A DNA stretch of 64,000 nt from CAWBYL01 sp963793025 (GTDB lineage Bacteria > Actinomycetota > Acidimicrobiia > Acidimicrobiales > Acidimicrobilacustridaceae): NCBI GenBank assembly GCA_963793025.1, contig CAWBYL010000006.1:1302001-1366000 (forward strand). The letters run 5' to 3'. A program made the translations under genes and the position numbers. Shown piece by piece: positions 8,303-17,441 of this stretch (its first letter is position 1; every line of letters starts with the position of its first letter). The notes beneath the pieces were generated by a model. That model saw only the letters and a program-made list of their open reading frames with translations, was not told the origin of the DNA and did not search any database.

Positions 8303-9130
8303 GTGACTGCTTCGGACGTCGTGCCTCCTTCACCGATCGCGGCCGTAGGCCCCGATCAGACCGCGGCGGTGGACACCTGGGCCGCACGGCAGCGGGCCGA
8401 GATCAGTCGCCGCTCGCTCGCCCTGCGCGGGGCCGAAGTGGCGGCCCGGCGGATCGAGGACGAGCTCTCCGCTGATGGTGAGGTGGCTGATGAGTTGGTC
8501 TCCGTGCTCGACACCATGCTCGACAAGAGCGTGATCGCCGCCGGCGAAGCCGTGGAGTCAGCGCGCCGGCGGGCGGTCGACATCGTGACCTCCGAGTGGG
8601 AACGCCTGGCCGCCCGCCTCAGAGCCGAAGGACGCGATCCGATGGAGGTCATCGGTCCGAATCGGTGGACCGCCCCGACGAGCCCGGGAGTGCGTGCGCC
8701 CCGGTCGGCGGCCACGCTGTGGACCCAGCTCAGCGCAGACGCCTCCGGCCGGCCCGCCCTCCACCTCGTGGATCGCGCCCGCCCCGATGATCGGACCGCC
8801 GTCGAGCGCCACGACGAGGACGACACCCACCGCCATCCGTCGGGAGGGCCTCCCTCCGCCAGCTCCCCGGCCCGAGATCGGACCGCTCGTCCGGACCAGG
8901 TCGCTCCACCCCTCTCGAACCCCCAGCCGCCCTCGATCCCCTCCCGCTGGCCCGATCCCGAGGTGGCCGCCGCCGAGTTCCCGCCACCGCTGGACCCGTG
9001 GTCAGCGGTTCGCTCGACGCCCGGCGACCTCGACGACGCCACCGTGTTCGACGTCTTCTGGGGCGCCGCCGGCAACGACCGATCCGTCCGGGACCGGCTG
9101 CGCCGTCGGCCCGCCCAGGAGCAGCGATGA
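8303..9130 (+). CDS. Coiled-coil hypothetical protein of the pst locus
   Basis: The chosen GTG start gives 275 residues. An in-frame ATG at 8222 would add 27 Pro-rich residues but would place the PHO-box-like repeat inside the gene. About residues 20-115 are helical and charged. The middle is a Pro/Asp/Arg-rich disordered linker. The C-terminus has DDATVFDVFW and DRLRRR, echoing the pre-anchor motif of the 6640-7431 protein, but with no membrane helix. The stop overlaps the next start (ATGA), so translation is coupled. Family unknown; cytoplasmic. Confidence 0.6.
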   Translation: MTASDVVPPSPIAAVGPDQTAAVDTWAARQRAEISRRSLALRGAEVAARRIEDELSADGEVADELVSVLDTMLDKSVIAAGEAVESARRRAVDIVTSEWERLAARLRAEGRDPMEVIGPNRWTAPTSPGVRAPRSAATLWTQLSADASGRPALHLVDRARPDDRTAVERHDEDDTHRHPSGGPPSASSPARDRTARPDQVAPPLSNPQPPSIPSRWPDPEVAAAEFPPPLDPWSAVRSTPGDLDDATVFDVFWGAAGNDRSVRDRLRRRPAQEQR

Positions 9131-9717
9131 ACCCCGATCCGATCTTCGACGCCTTCGGCCCCCGCCCCGGCGAACCGTCCTCGTCGAACGAGACCTCCGC
9201 CGCCGCAGCCCCGGGTGCGGTCGGCAGCGCGGCGATCGCCGGGCTCGACGCGGTCGAGTGGCAGCCGTCCTACGACCGGGCCAGCGTCGATGCCTACCTC
9301 TCGGCCGTCGAGGCCGAGAAGGTGCGACTGGCCGAGGCGATCCGGGCCGCCGAGGAGCGGGCCGAGGCGGCACGTGTCCGCCTCGAGGCCCACAAGGCCG
9401 AGCGCGACGCCCGGGTCGCCGCCCTCGTGGCCGCGGCGCGAGAAGAGATGGACCGGCTCGAGAGCGAGCAACGAGCGGCCATCACCGCGATCACCGAGGC
9501 GACCGAGGACGAGGTCCGGCGGATCCGCGACCGGGCCGAGTCCGAAGCCGCCGCCGTCCGCGACGTCGCCCGTTCCCTGGGCACCCTCACCAGTGCGCCC
9601 TCGCCGGGCTCTCCGGTCCCCGGCGCCGACGGGCGGGTCGGCGACGACCTCGCCCGGCCCGACCTCTCCGGCTGGAACGGCAACGGTCGACACCAGGACC
9701 ACGACGATGGCCGGTGA
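9127..9717 (+). CDS. DivIVA-like coiled-coil hypothetical protein
   Basis: This 196-residue protein has a disordered acidic N-terminus, then SYDRASVDAYLSAVEAEK near residue 57, a pattern like the start of DivIVA-type coiled coils. A continuous charged helix follows to about residue 155, then a Gly/Pro tail. Such proteins often form polar or membrane-associated scaffolds; that role is an inference here. It overlaps the preceding gene by 4 nt and the following gene by 11 nt. No membrane helix or signal peptide is seen. Confidence 0.6.
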   Translation: MNPDPIFDAFGPRPGEPSSSNETSAAAAPGAVGSAAIAGLDAVEWQPSYDRASVDAYLSAVEAEKVRLAEAIRAAEERAEAARVRLEAHKAERDARVAALVAAAREEMDRLESEQRAAITAITEATEDEVRRIRDRAESEAAAVRDVARSLGTLTSAPSPGSPVPGADGRVGDDLARPDLSGWNGNGRHQDHDDGR

Positions 9718-10738
9718 GGCGGTGGCCACCGTGGCACGCCCCGGGGGAGCAGGCGCCGGCCCCCTTCCGGCGCTGACGCCGGTGGCGGTCGCCGTCGACG
9801 TCGCCGTCGAGCCGCTCCTGCGCGCCGCCTCGGCGACCCTGTCCGCCATGGTCCTGCGTCACCGCGCCGCCACGGCGGCCGCGGACCAGGCCGAGGACGC
9901 GGCGTCGACGGCGGACCGGGACGAGCGGTCGGCCAACGCCCAGGGCCTGGCCGAGCGGCGGGCGGAGCTCGAGCTCGACCTCGCCGACCGGCGGCGCCGT
10001 CACGACCAGGAGCTGGACTGGGTTCGCGCCGCGGCCGTCGAGCAGCTCGAGGCGGCCCGGCGCGACGCGCTGGCGACGGTGGCCACTGCGACGGCCGAGC
10101 TCGACGTCGCAGTGACGCGCTTCGAGCGACGCCCCCAGCGCACCGAGTGGTCGCCGGCGTCCTCCTCCGCTCCGGCGACGGGCGCACCGGTCGAGCGGTC
10201 GGAGCCTGTCGCTGCTGTGGCGCCGATTGCCGCTGCGGCCGTCCCCGTGGCGCCGCACCCGCCACGGACGCCCGATCCCGTGGTGGCGGTGCCCGACGGG
10301 CCCGCCCCGTCCTGGGCGTCCGACCTCTCGTCGCATGGGGAGGTCCCCCCGCCCACCTTCGCCCCCGCGACCGGGTTCCTGGCCTTCGTGGTGCCGGGCT
10401 CCGAAGGGCGGCCCGATTCGGTGCTGCGGCTGCCGGTCGTCACCACGGGGGAGGGCTCCGTCGCCCCGGCCCCGAGCCCGACGCCGGCGGCACCCGAGGT
10501 GGCGGTGCCGGCCCCACCGGCCGCTTCGGCGAGCCAGGCGGCCGCTCTGCCGCCCCCACCGGTCCATGCCGCTCCGGCCCCGCCGACGGCGGCGATCCCG
10601 GCCGTGGTCGCCCACCCGGCCGCCCCTCCTTCGGCACCGGAGGCATCGCTGCTCCGTCGCCTGCTGCACCTCGATGTCGTGCTCCCGCTGGTCGCCGTGG
10701 CCATCGTGCTCGTCGTCTTGCTGGCCTGGGTGGGATGA
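9707..10738 (+). CDS. Tail-anchored protein with coiled coil and Pro/Ala linker
   Basis: This 343-residue protein has an N-terminal helical region (about residues 25-145) with a strongly charged segment around 75-110. A long Pro/Ala/Val-rich low-complexity linker follows, and a single C-terminal membrane helix (VVLPLVAVAIVLVVLLAWVG). The topology is cytoplasmic domain, flexible tether and anchor. It ends 4 nt before pstC, so it is almost certainly in the pst operon. The family is not recognised. With the 6640-7431 protein it is the second anchored coiled-coil protein of the cassette. Confidence 0.6.
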   Translation: MAGEAVATVARPGGAGAGPLPALTPVAVAVDVAVEPLLRAASATLSAMVLRHRAATAAADQAEDAASTADRDERSANAQGLAERRAELELDLADRRRRHDQELDWVRAAAVEQLEAARRDALATVATATAELDVAVTRFERRPQRTEWSPASSSAPATGAPVERSEPVAAVAPIAAAAVPVAPHPPRTPDPVVAVPDGPAPSWASDLSSHGEVPPPTFAPATGFLAFVVPGSEGRPDSVLRLPVVTTGEGSVAPAPSPTPAAPEVAVPAPPAASASQAAALPPPPVHAAPAPPTAAIPAVVAHPAAPPSAPEASLLRRLLHLDVVLPLVAVAIVLVVLLAWVG

Positions 10739-10742
10739 CCCC

Positions 10743-11780
10743 ATGGCTGTCGTGACCGCCGCCCCGACCACCCTCCGGTCGGGGCCTCCACCCGAGCCCC
10801 GCGAGCCGGAGCCTCGCAAGCTCACCACCAAGAAGGACAACGGCGACCGCGTGTTCCACACCGGCGCCTACACGTCGGGGATCATCGTCCTGCTCGTCAT
10901 GGTGGCGGTGGGGGTCTTCCTCACCTCGCAGGCCCTCGACGCCCTCCGCTCGGCCGGCCCCAGCTTCTTGACCACCGCGGAGTGGGAGACCGACCGCGGC
11001 CACTTCGGCATCGCCTCGATCATGCTCGGCACCGCCCTCGTGGCGCTGGTGGCGGTGGCCGTGGCCATGCCCATCGCCATGGGCACGTCGTTGTTCATCA
11101 CCAACATCGCGCCGGCCAGGGTGCGGGGCTTCCTCGTGGCCATGGTCGACCTCATGGCCGCAGTGCCGAGCATCGTCTACGGGCTCTGGGGGCTCTTCTT
11201 CTTCCAGGGGATGGCCGTCGACGTGGCCCGGTGGATCAACACGTGGCTGGGGTGGATGCCGTGGTTCTCGGTCGACGGAGCCGACCCCAACAGCCCCAAC
11301 GCCAGCCTCACCGTGTACTCGGCGTCGATCTTCATCGCCGGCGTCGTCGTGGCCCTCATGGTGATGCCCATCCAGTGCTCGGTGATGCGCGAGGTCTTCT
11401 CCCAGGTGCCCATCGGCGAACGCGAGGGGGCCTACGCCCTGGGGGGCACCCGATGGGGTGTCATCCGCATCGTGTCGCTGCCCTTCGCCCGCGGCGGGAT
11501 CATCGGCGGGACGATGCTCGGTCTGGGTCGAGCCCTGGGTGAGACCATCGCCGTGGCCCTGATCCTGTCGTCTCGGTTCGACGTCAACTTCCACCTCCTC
11601 GAATCGGGCGGCAACACGGTCTCGAAGCTGATCGCCGACCGCTACGGCGAGGCGTCCGGGTTCGGTCTGTCGGCCCTGATGGCCGCCGGTCTCGCCCTGT
11701 TCGCCATCACCCTGGTCGTCAACTTCACCGCCTCGTGGTTCGTGTCCCGGTCCCGCTCCGGAGCGGAGAGCGAGGGATGA
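10743..11780 (+). CDS. pstC: Phosphate ABC transporter permease PstC
   Basis: This 345-residue inner-membrane permease has six predicted helices and the binding-protein-dependent permease signature around EREGAYALGGTRWGVIR, the loop that docks the ATPase. AAVPSIVYGLWG is typical of PstC. Together with PstA it forms the channel for phosphate import. The N-terminus has an extra polar stretch of about 40 residues before the first helix. It overlaps pstA by 4 nt (ATGA) and follows the coiled-coil cassette closely. Confidence 0.92.
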   Translation: MAVVTAAPTTLRSGPPPEPREPEPRKLTTKKDNGDRVFHTGAYTSGIIVLLVMVAVGVFLTSQALDALRSAGPSFLTTAEWETDRGHFGIASIMLGTALVALVAVAVAMPIAMGTSLFITNIAPARVRGFLVAMVDLMAAVPSIVYGLWGLFFFQGMAVDVARWINTWLGWMPWFSVDGADPNSPNASLTVYSASIFIAGVVVALMVMPIQCSVMREVFSQVPIGEREGAYALGGTRWGVIRIVSLPFARGGIIGGTMLGLGRALGETIAVALILSSRFDVNFHLLESGGNTVSKLIADRYGEASGFGLSALMAAGLALFAITLVVNFTASWFVSRSRSGAESEG

Positions 11781-13069
11781 CCGCCACCGGCGTGGTTGAC
11801 GCTCCAGTAGAGGTCGAGACTTCGGCGGAAGGCCCTGGACGACCGGCTACGACACGCCCGGACATCGTGGCCACCTCGGTGTCGCCCCACGGGTTGCGGA
11901 CGCTCAGCGGCATGTCGCGGGCGGACTACCTGAACCTGGCCGGAGCGCTCATCAGCAGCCTGTCGCTCACCCTCCTCCTGTTCGGTCGCCTGGCCCCCCT
12001 GTCGGGGAGCCTCGGCTTCGTGATCGTCAACTGGGTCCTGTTCCTCGTCGTCTACGGGCTGCTGGTCTCGCTCGACGAGACCCGGCCGGTGGTGGTCGAC
12101 AAGGTCATGTCGGCGGTGTTGCTCTCCACCGCGGCTCTCGCCGGCATCGCCCTGGTGTCGGTGATCGTGTACACGATCTGGAAGGGCCACGAGGCCCTGG
12201 TGCGCTCCAACCTCTACACCGACGACATGAGCTCCGCCGGACCGGCGGATCCCATCACCGTCGGCGGCATCGGCCACGCCATCGTCGGCACGCTGATCAT
12301 CATCGGCATCGCCATCGCCATCACGGTGCCGCTCGGCCTGGCCACCGCGGTGTTCCTCAACGAGATCAACAACCGCTTCTCCCGGTTCGTGCGCACGGTG
12401 GTCGACGCCATGACGGCGCTGCCGTCGATCCTCGCCGGCCTGTTCATCTTCGCCACCTGGATCCTCATCCTCGGCTTCGAACGCTCGGGCCTGGCCGCCG
12501 CCATCGCCGTGAGCATCATGATGCTGCCGATCATCATCCGATCGGCCGACGTCGTGCTCCGCCTGGTGCCGGGCAACCTCAAGGAGGCCTCGTACGCCCT
12601 GGGGGCCCAACAGCACCGCACCGTCCGAGGGGTCACCATCCCCACGGCCCGATCGGGTCTGGCCACCGCGGTGATCCTCGGCATCGCCCGCGGCATCGGC
12701 GAGACGGCACCGGTGCTGCTCACCGCCGGCTACACGGGGACGCTGAACGTGGACCCGCTGCACAACTCGATGGTCTCGTTGTCGCTGTCGACCTACTACT
12801 TCGTCAAGTCACCGCAGCAGGCCCTCATCCAGCGCGGCTTCGCCACCGCCGCGGTGCTCATGGTCCTGGTCCTCATCCTGTTCGCCATCGCCCGCCTGCT
12901 CGGGGGCCGAGCCCCCGGCCAGGTCACCAACCGTCAGCGCAAGCGGCTGGCTCGGCGCTCTCGTCGGGACCTCGAGCGGATGTCCCGTCCCGACGCGCCG
13001 GTCCCCGCCGCCGGCCGCCCCGTGCCCCCCGCCCCTGCGTCCCCGCTGATCGCTCCGGAGCCCGTGTGA
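11777..13069 (+). CDS. pstA: Phosphate ABC transporter permease PstA
   Basis: This 430-residue permease has the PstA motif TALPSILAGLF and the ATPase-docking loop LKEASYALGAQQHRTVRG. It is longer than usual: a polar N-terminal extension, two or three extra helices before the core, and an Arg/Pro-rich cytoplasmic tail of about 50 residues. Its role is the second half of the phosphate channel. The stop shares bases with the next start (TGATG). The additions fit the generally enlarged components of this locus. Confidence 0.92.
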   Translation: MTATGVVDAPVEVETSAEGPGRPATTRPDIVATSVSPHGLRTLSGMSRADYLNLAGALISSLSLTLLLFGRLAPLSGSLGFVIVNWVLFLVVYGLLVSLDETRPVVVDKVMSAVLLSTAALAGIALVSVIVYTIWKGHEALVRSNLYTDDMSSAGPADPITVGGIGHAIVGTLIIIGIAIAITVPLGLATAVFLNEINNRFSRFVRTVVDAMTALPSILAGLFIFATWILILGFERSGLAAAIAVSIMMLPIIIRSADVVLRLVPGNLKEASYALGAQQHRTVRGVTIPTARSGLATAVILGIARGIGETAPVLLTAGYTGTLNVDPLHNSMVSLSLSTYYFVKSPQQALIQRGFATAAVLMVLVLILFAIARLLGGRAPGQVTNRQRKRLARRSRRDLERMSRPDAPVPAAGRPVPPAPASPLIAPEPV

Positions 13070-14742
13070 TGTCCCGCCTCGTCGACCTGCGCGTGCGAGC
13101 CCTGCTGCTCGCGGTCGCCGTCGTGCTGCTCGTGCTCGGCGCCGTGGGCCCCCGGCCCGAGGCGGCCGACGCCCAGGCCAGCTACCAGCGCATCTCCGGG
13201 GAGGGGTCCTCCTGGGCCGCCGGCGCCATCGACGCCATGCGCGTCAACGTGAAGCAGTTCGGCATCACCGTCGACTACAACCCCAGCGGTTCGAGCGCCG
13301 GACGGAAGAACTGGCTCAACGGCACCGTCGACTTCGCCGCTTCCGACATCCCGTTCCAGTTCCGTCCCGAGGACGGGTCGGCGCCGGAGAACCCGGCGCC
13401 CGGGAGCTACGCCTACATCCCGATCACGGCCGGCGGAACCTCGTTCATCTACAACCTCAAGATCAACGGCCAGCGGGTCACGAACCTGCGGCTGTCGGGT
13501 GAGAACGTGGTGAAGATCTTCACCGGCGTCATCACCCAGTGGAACGACCCGGCCATCCAGGCCGACAACCCGGGGCTCACCATGCCCGACCGCAAGGTCG
13601 TGCCCGTGGTGCGCTCCGAAGGCTCGGGCTCCACCGCCCAGTTCAGCCTCTGGATGATCAAGCAGCACGGCGGCCTGTGGAACGACTACTGCAAGCGCTC
13701 GGGCCGGGCCCCGGCCTGTGGTGAGACGTCGTTCTACCCGACCATCCCGGGCATGATCGCCCAGTCCGGCGACCTCGGCGTCACCGGCTACGTCACCCAG
13801 GGCTTCGCCGAGGGGGCCATCGGATACGTGAACTACTCCTACGCCATCGGGTCCCAGTTCCCGGTGGCCAAGGTGCTCAACGCCGCCGGCTACTACACCG
13901 AGCCCACGCCCGAGAACGTGGCGGTCTCGCTGCTGCGGGCCCAGATCGACACCCGGCCGGGAGACAACTACCTCACCCAGGTCCTCGACGGCGTCTACAC
14001 CGACCCCGACCCCCGCAACTACCCGCTGTCGTCGTACTCGTACTTCATCCTGCCGACGAAGGTGCAGGGCCAGTTCAACGAGGCCAAGGGCCGGACGCTC
14101 GGCGCCTTCTCCTACTACGCCATGTGCCAGGCCCAGCAGCAGTCGGCGTCGCTCGGCTACTCACCTCTGCCCATCAACCTGGTGCAGGCCAGCTTCGACC
14201 AGATCCGCAAGATCCCCGGCGTCGAAGTGCAGAGCATCAGCGTCGCCCAGTGCAACAACCCGACCTTCTCGCCCGACGGCACCAACGTCCTGGCGGCCAA
14301 CGCTCCCTTCCCGTCCGAGTGCGATCGCATCGGTGTCAGCCAGTGCTCCACGGGGAGCGGCGGCGTCAAGGACGTCGAGACGCCCGTCGCCCCGGCGGCC
14401 AGCGGCGGCCAGGGCGGAGGCGGGGATGGAGGCGGCGGATCCGGCGCGACCGACGGCACGACGGCCGACGGCACCGCGGCCGACGGCACGGGCGCCGACG
14501 GCACGACCACCGCGACGATCTGCGACCCCGACACCGGCGTGTGCTCGTCGGCGAGCGGATCGTCGTCGGGGAACAAGGCCACCACGGAGTTGGCCGGCGC
14601 CACCACCACGAACCTGGCGGGATCCAACGGGTGGGGATCAGCTCAGACCCTCGCCCTCGTGATCGGCGGCCTGCTCCTCGCTCTCGTCTTCGTGCCCGCT
14701 CTCCTCTGGCGCAACCTCTCGACCACGGATGGCGAAGCGTGA
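13069..14742 (+). CDS. pstS: PstS phosphate-binding protein with C-terminal membrane anchor
   Basis: This 557-residue protein has a signal peptide (about 1-35) without a lipobox Cys. The PstS fold follows, with phosphate-binding loops YNPSGSSAG, FAASDIPF and RSEGSGSTAQF. A low-complexity Gly/Thr/Asp-rich linker (about 440-510, repeated DGT units) leads to a C-terminal helix (ALVIGGLLLALVFVPALLW) and a short basic-acidic tail. Ordinary Gram-positive PstS proteins are lipoproteins; here the tether is at the other end. GTG 13066 is an equally possible start. It delivers phosphate to PstCA. Confidence 0.88.
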   Translation: MSRLVDLRVRALLLAVAVVLLVLGAVGPRPEAADAQASYQRISGEGSSWAAGAIDAMRVNVKQFGITVDYNPSGSSAGRKNWLNGTVDFAASDIPFQFRPEDGSAPENPAPGSYAYIPITAGGTSFIYNLKINGQRVTNLRLSGENVVKIFTGVITQWNDPAIQADNPGLTMPDRKVVPVVRSEGSGSTAQFSLWMIKQHGGLWNDYCKRSGRAPACGETSFYPTIPGMIAQSGDLGVTGYVTQGFAEGAIGYVNYSYAIGSQFPVAKVLNAAGYYTEPTPENVAVSLLRAQIDTRPGDNYLTQVLDGVYTDPDPRNYPLSSYSYFILPTKVQGQFNEAKGRTLGAFSYYAMCQAQQQSASLGYSPLPINLVQASFDQIRKIPGVEVQSISVAQCNNPTFSPDGTNVLAANAPFPSECDRIGVSQCSTGSGGVKDVETPVAPAASGGQGGGGDGGGGSGATDGTTADGTAADGTGADGTTTATICDPDTGVCSSASGSSSGNKATTELAGATTTNLAGSNGWGSAQTLALVIGGLLLALVFVPALLWRNLSTTDGEA

Positions 14743-17441
14743 ACCGGAGCTCGCTCGTACGCCGTCGACTCACGTTCGTGCGCAACGCGCTGCTCGGCCT
14801 CTTCGCGGTGACGATGCTGACCGCGCTGTTCCCGTCCACGACGCGGGCGGCGGCGGTCCCGGGCGACGCCGGCGTCGACACCTCGCTCCCGCCGACCGAC
14901 TCGACGTTGTCCGTGCGGGGCCGTGACGGGTACTCGGGCCTCGAGATCACGGTCAACCAGAGTCGCAACCTGGTGAACCAGGCGCTGTCGGTCACCTGGA
15001 CGGGAGGCGTCCCCACCCTTCAGGGCCCGGGTCGCTTCGGCTCGAACTACATGCAGATCATGCAGTGCTGGGGCGAGGACGACGGATCGATCCCGGGCAA
15101 TCCCGGCCCCCCGCCGGAACAGTGCGTCCAGGGGGCCAGCGCGGCCACCTTCGGCGGCGTTCCCGGCGGCCTCTTCCCAGGAGGATTCGCGCTGACCCGG
15201 GTGATCTCTCGCACCGACTGGGCCAACTTCGACCCCGCCGTGGGGGTCGTCGACACGCGGACCACGAACGTCTGGCGCGGCTTTCGTGCGGTCGACGGCA
15301 CGATGGTCGGTGCTCACACCGACCCGACGTTCAACCCCGCCGTCCAGGGCGGCAACTTCTGGCAGAACCCGTACTTCAACATCGTCACCACCAACGAGAT
15401 CCCGGGTGCGGTCACCGACGCCACGGGCAAGGGGGCCGAGCTGTTCCAGGTGGCGACCGGAGTGGAGTCGTCCGGCCTGGGCTGCGGGCAGAAGGTCGAG
15501 CCCGCGGCGGGCGGAACGCTCAAGATCCCGAAGTGCTGGCTCGTCGTCGTTCCTCGCAGCACCCCGGCGGTCGAGAACGTGGGGACACCGTTCGAGGAGA
15601 ACGCGTCCCAGTTCGGAGTGGCGACCTCGCCCCTCGCGCCCGAGGCCTGGACGCACCGCATCGCCATCCCCCTCGAGTTCAACCCCGTCGATTCGCCGTG
15701 CTCGATCGACGCACGGGACCGGCGCATCGTCGGATCCGAGCTGGTCGTGGCGGCGATGAACAGCTGGCAACCCGCCCTGTGCTCCACCCCGGACGCACCG
15801 CCCTACATCTTCGGCACCATCGCCGACGCCAGCGCCCGCCAGCAGATCCTCGCTCCTACAGCGGGGTCGCCGGGCATGGCGATCACCCCTCGGCCGCTGA
15901 CCGAGCCCGACGACCCACAGAACCCGACGGTGTACGCCCCGGTGACCCTCTCCGGCGTGGTCATCGGGTTCAACGTCGAGCGCAACCCGAAACCGACGGG
16001 CCCCGCGGGGGAGCAGGCCCTCGCCGGTGTCCGGGTGGCCGACATCAACCTCACCCCCAGGCTCGTGGCCAAGTTGCTGACCCAGTCGTACCGGTCCCAG
16101 GTCGAGATCTTCAGCGACCCGGGCTACCCGTGGGCCACCACCAACGCTCTCCACCTGGGTGTCGATCCCGACTTCCTGCGCTTCAACCCCGAGTTCGAGC
16201 TGCTCGACATCGCCTCGGCCAAGAACTTCGGGGGCCTGCTGCTCCCGTCACGGAACTCCGATTCCGCCTACCAGGTGTGGAAGTGGATCCTGGCTGATCC
16301 CGAGGCTCGAGCGTGGATGGACGGCCAGCCCGACGAGTGGGGGATGAAGGTCAATCCCGTCTACGCCACCACCGCGGCCGCCAACCCGGCCGGTGTCCCG
16401 TTCGCCGACGTGGTGCCGGAGTCGTTCCCCAAGAGCGATCCCTACTGCTACTCGGCGGGGCCGCTCCCGGGGACCGGGCTCGTCCCGCCGTCGCTCTGCG
16501 GGACGGACTGGCTGCCCTACACCCAGGGCATGCTCGACGCCGCCCGTCTGACCCGGGCGGCTGACGACGGGGCCAAGGTGGCCAAGGACGTCTTCGCCCT
16601 GTCGACCGACCAGATCTGGAAGCGGGACCTGCCGCAGTTCCTCGGCCGTCGGTCGATCCTGTCGGTCACCGATACCGCCTCGGCGGCCCTCTTCGGCCTT
16701 CAGGCCGCCCACCTGAGCCGGGCCGGGGACGACGGCGGCGACCGGCGGTTCGTGGCGGCCGACACCCCCGGCCTCACTGCCGGCGTGTCCGCCATGGCCG
16801 CCGACACCGTGCCCTCCGTGCTGGAGCCGGATCCGCAGGTCGACGTCGCTGACGCCTACCCGCTCACATCCCTGACCTACGCCGCGATCCGCCCCTTGGA
16901 CCTCGACGACGAGGCCCGAGCCGAGTACGCAGACTTCCTCGACTACGCCACCGGTGCCGGCCAGGAGGCGGGCCTCCAGCTCGGCGAGCTCCCTCCCGGC
17001 TACGCCCCTCTGTCCCCGGAGCTGCGGGCGCAGGCGAGCGCGGCGGCGACGACGGTGCGCGAGCTGGTCGCTCCGCCGGTGGAGGAGACGCCCGCTCCGC
17101 CGCCGGTCTCCTCGTCGCCCTCGAGCTTCGGATCGAGCGGGGCGGGCAGCTCCAACTACGCCGGCACCACGTCTTCGGGCGCCTCGCGATCCTCGTCGTC
17201 GAGTGGTTCGCAGCCCCTGGCCGACCCGGTTGCCATCGCCGCGGTGGTCGATACGGCCGAGGCGCCCGCAAGCCTCGGCCCCCTCACGCCCATCCTCGCC
17301 CTCGCCCGCAGCCGATTCGTGATCCCCGCGCTCGCCGCGCTGGCCTGCATCGCCACCCTGATCGCGCTCGAGATCACGAAGCGTCCACGTCATGTCACCG
17401 GCCCCGCCCCTGGAGCGCCGACCGGCGAGGTGGCCTCGTGA
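14739..17441 (+). CDS. Very large PstS-like, membrane-tethered binding protein
   Basis: This 900-residue protein starts at a GTG that overlaps the pstS stop. It has a signal peptide (about 1-42), a large extracellular region and a C-terminal helix near residues 860-882. PstS-like signs are LSGVVIGFNVERN followed by DINLTPRLVAKLL in the middle, and AYPLTSLTYAAI with GYAPLSPELRAQA near the end. It is more than twice the size of PstS, with many extra segments. A Ser/Gly-rich linker precedes the anchor. Binding of phosphate or a phospho-compound is inferred. The ligand residues cannot be assigned with confidence. Confidence 0.62.
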   Translation: MNRSSLVRRRLTFVRNALLGLFAVTMLTALFPSTTRAAAVPGDAGVDTSLPPTDSTLSVRGRDGYSGLEITVNQSRNLVNQALSVTWTGGVPTLQGPGRFGSNYMQIMQCWGEDDGSIPGNPGPPPEQCVQGASAATFGGVPGGLFPGGFALTRVISRTDWANFDPAVGVVDTRTTNVWRGFRAVDGTMVGAHTDPTFNPAVQGGNFWQNPYFNIVTTNEIPGAVTDATGKGAELFQVATGVESSGLGCGQKVEPAAGGTLKIPKCWLVVVPRSTPAVENVGTPFEENASQFGVATSPLAPEAWTHRIAIPLEFNPVDSPCSIDARDRRIVGSELVVAAMNSWQPALCSTPDAPPYIFGTIADASARQQILAPTAGSPGMAITPRPLTEPDDPQNPTVYAPVTLSGVVIGFNVERNPKPTGPAGEQALAGVRVADINLTPRLVAKLLTQSYRSQVEIFSDPGYPWATTNALHLGVDPDFLRFNPEFELLDIASAKNFGGLLLPSRNSDSAYQVWKWILADPEARAWMDGQPDEWGMKVNPVYATTAAANPAGVPFADVVPESFPKSDPYCYSAGPLPGTGLVPPSLCGTDWLPYTQGMLDAARLTRAADDGAKVAKDVFALSTDQIWKRDLPQFLGRRSILSVTDTASAALFGLQAAHLSRAGDDGGDRRFVAADTPGLTAGVSAMAADTVPSVLEPDPQVDVADAYPLTSLTYAAIRPLDLDDEARAEYADFLDYATGAGQEAGLQLGELPPGYAPLSPELRAQASAAATTVRELVAPPVEETPAPPPVSSSPSSFGSSGAGSSNYAGTTSSGASRSSSSSGSQPLADPVAIAAVVDTAEAPASLGPLTPILALARSRFVIPALAALACIATLIALEITKRPRHVTGPAPGAPTGEVAS

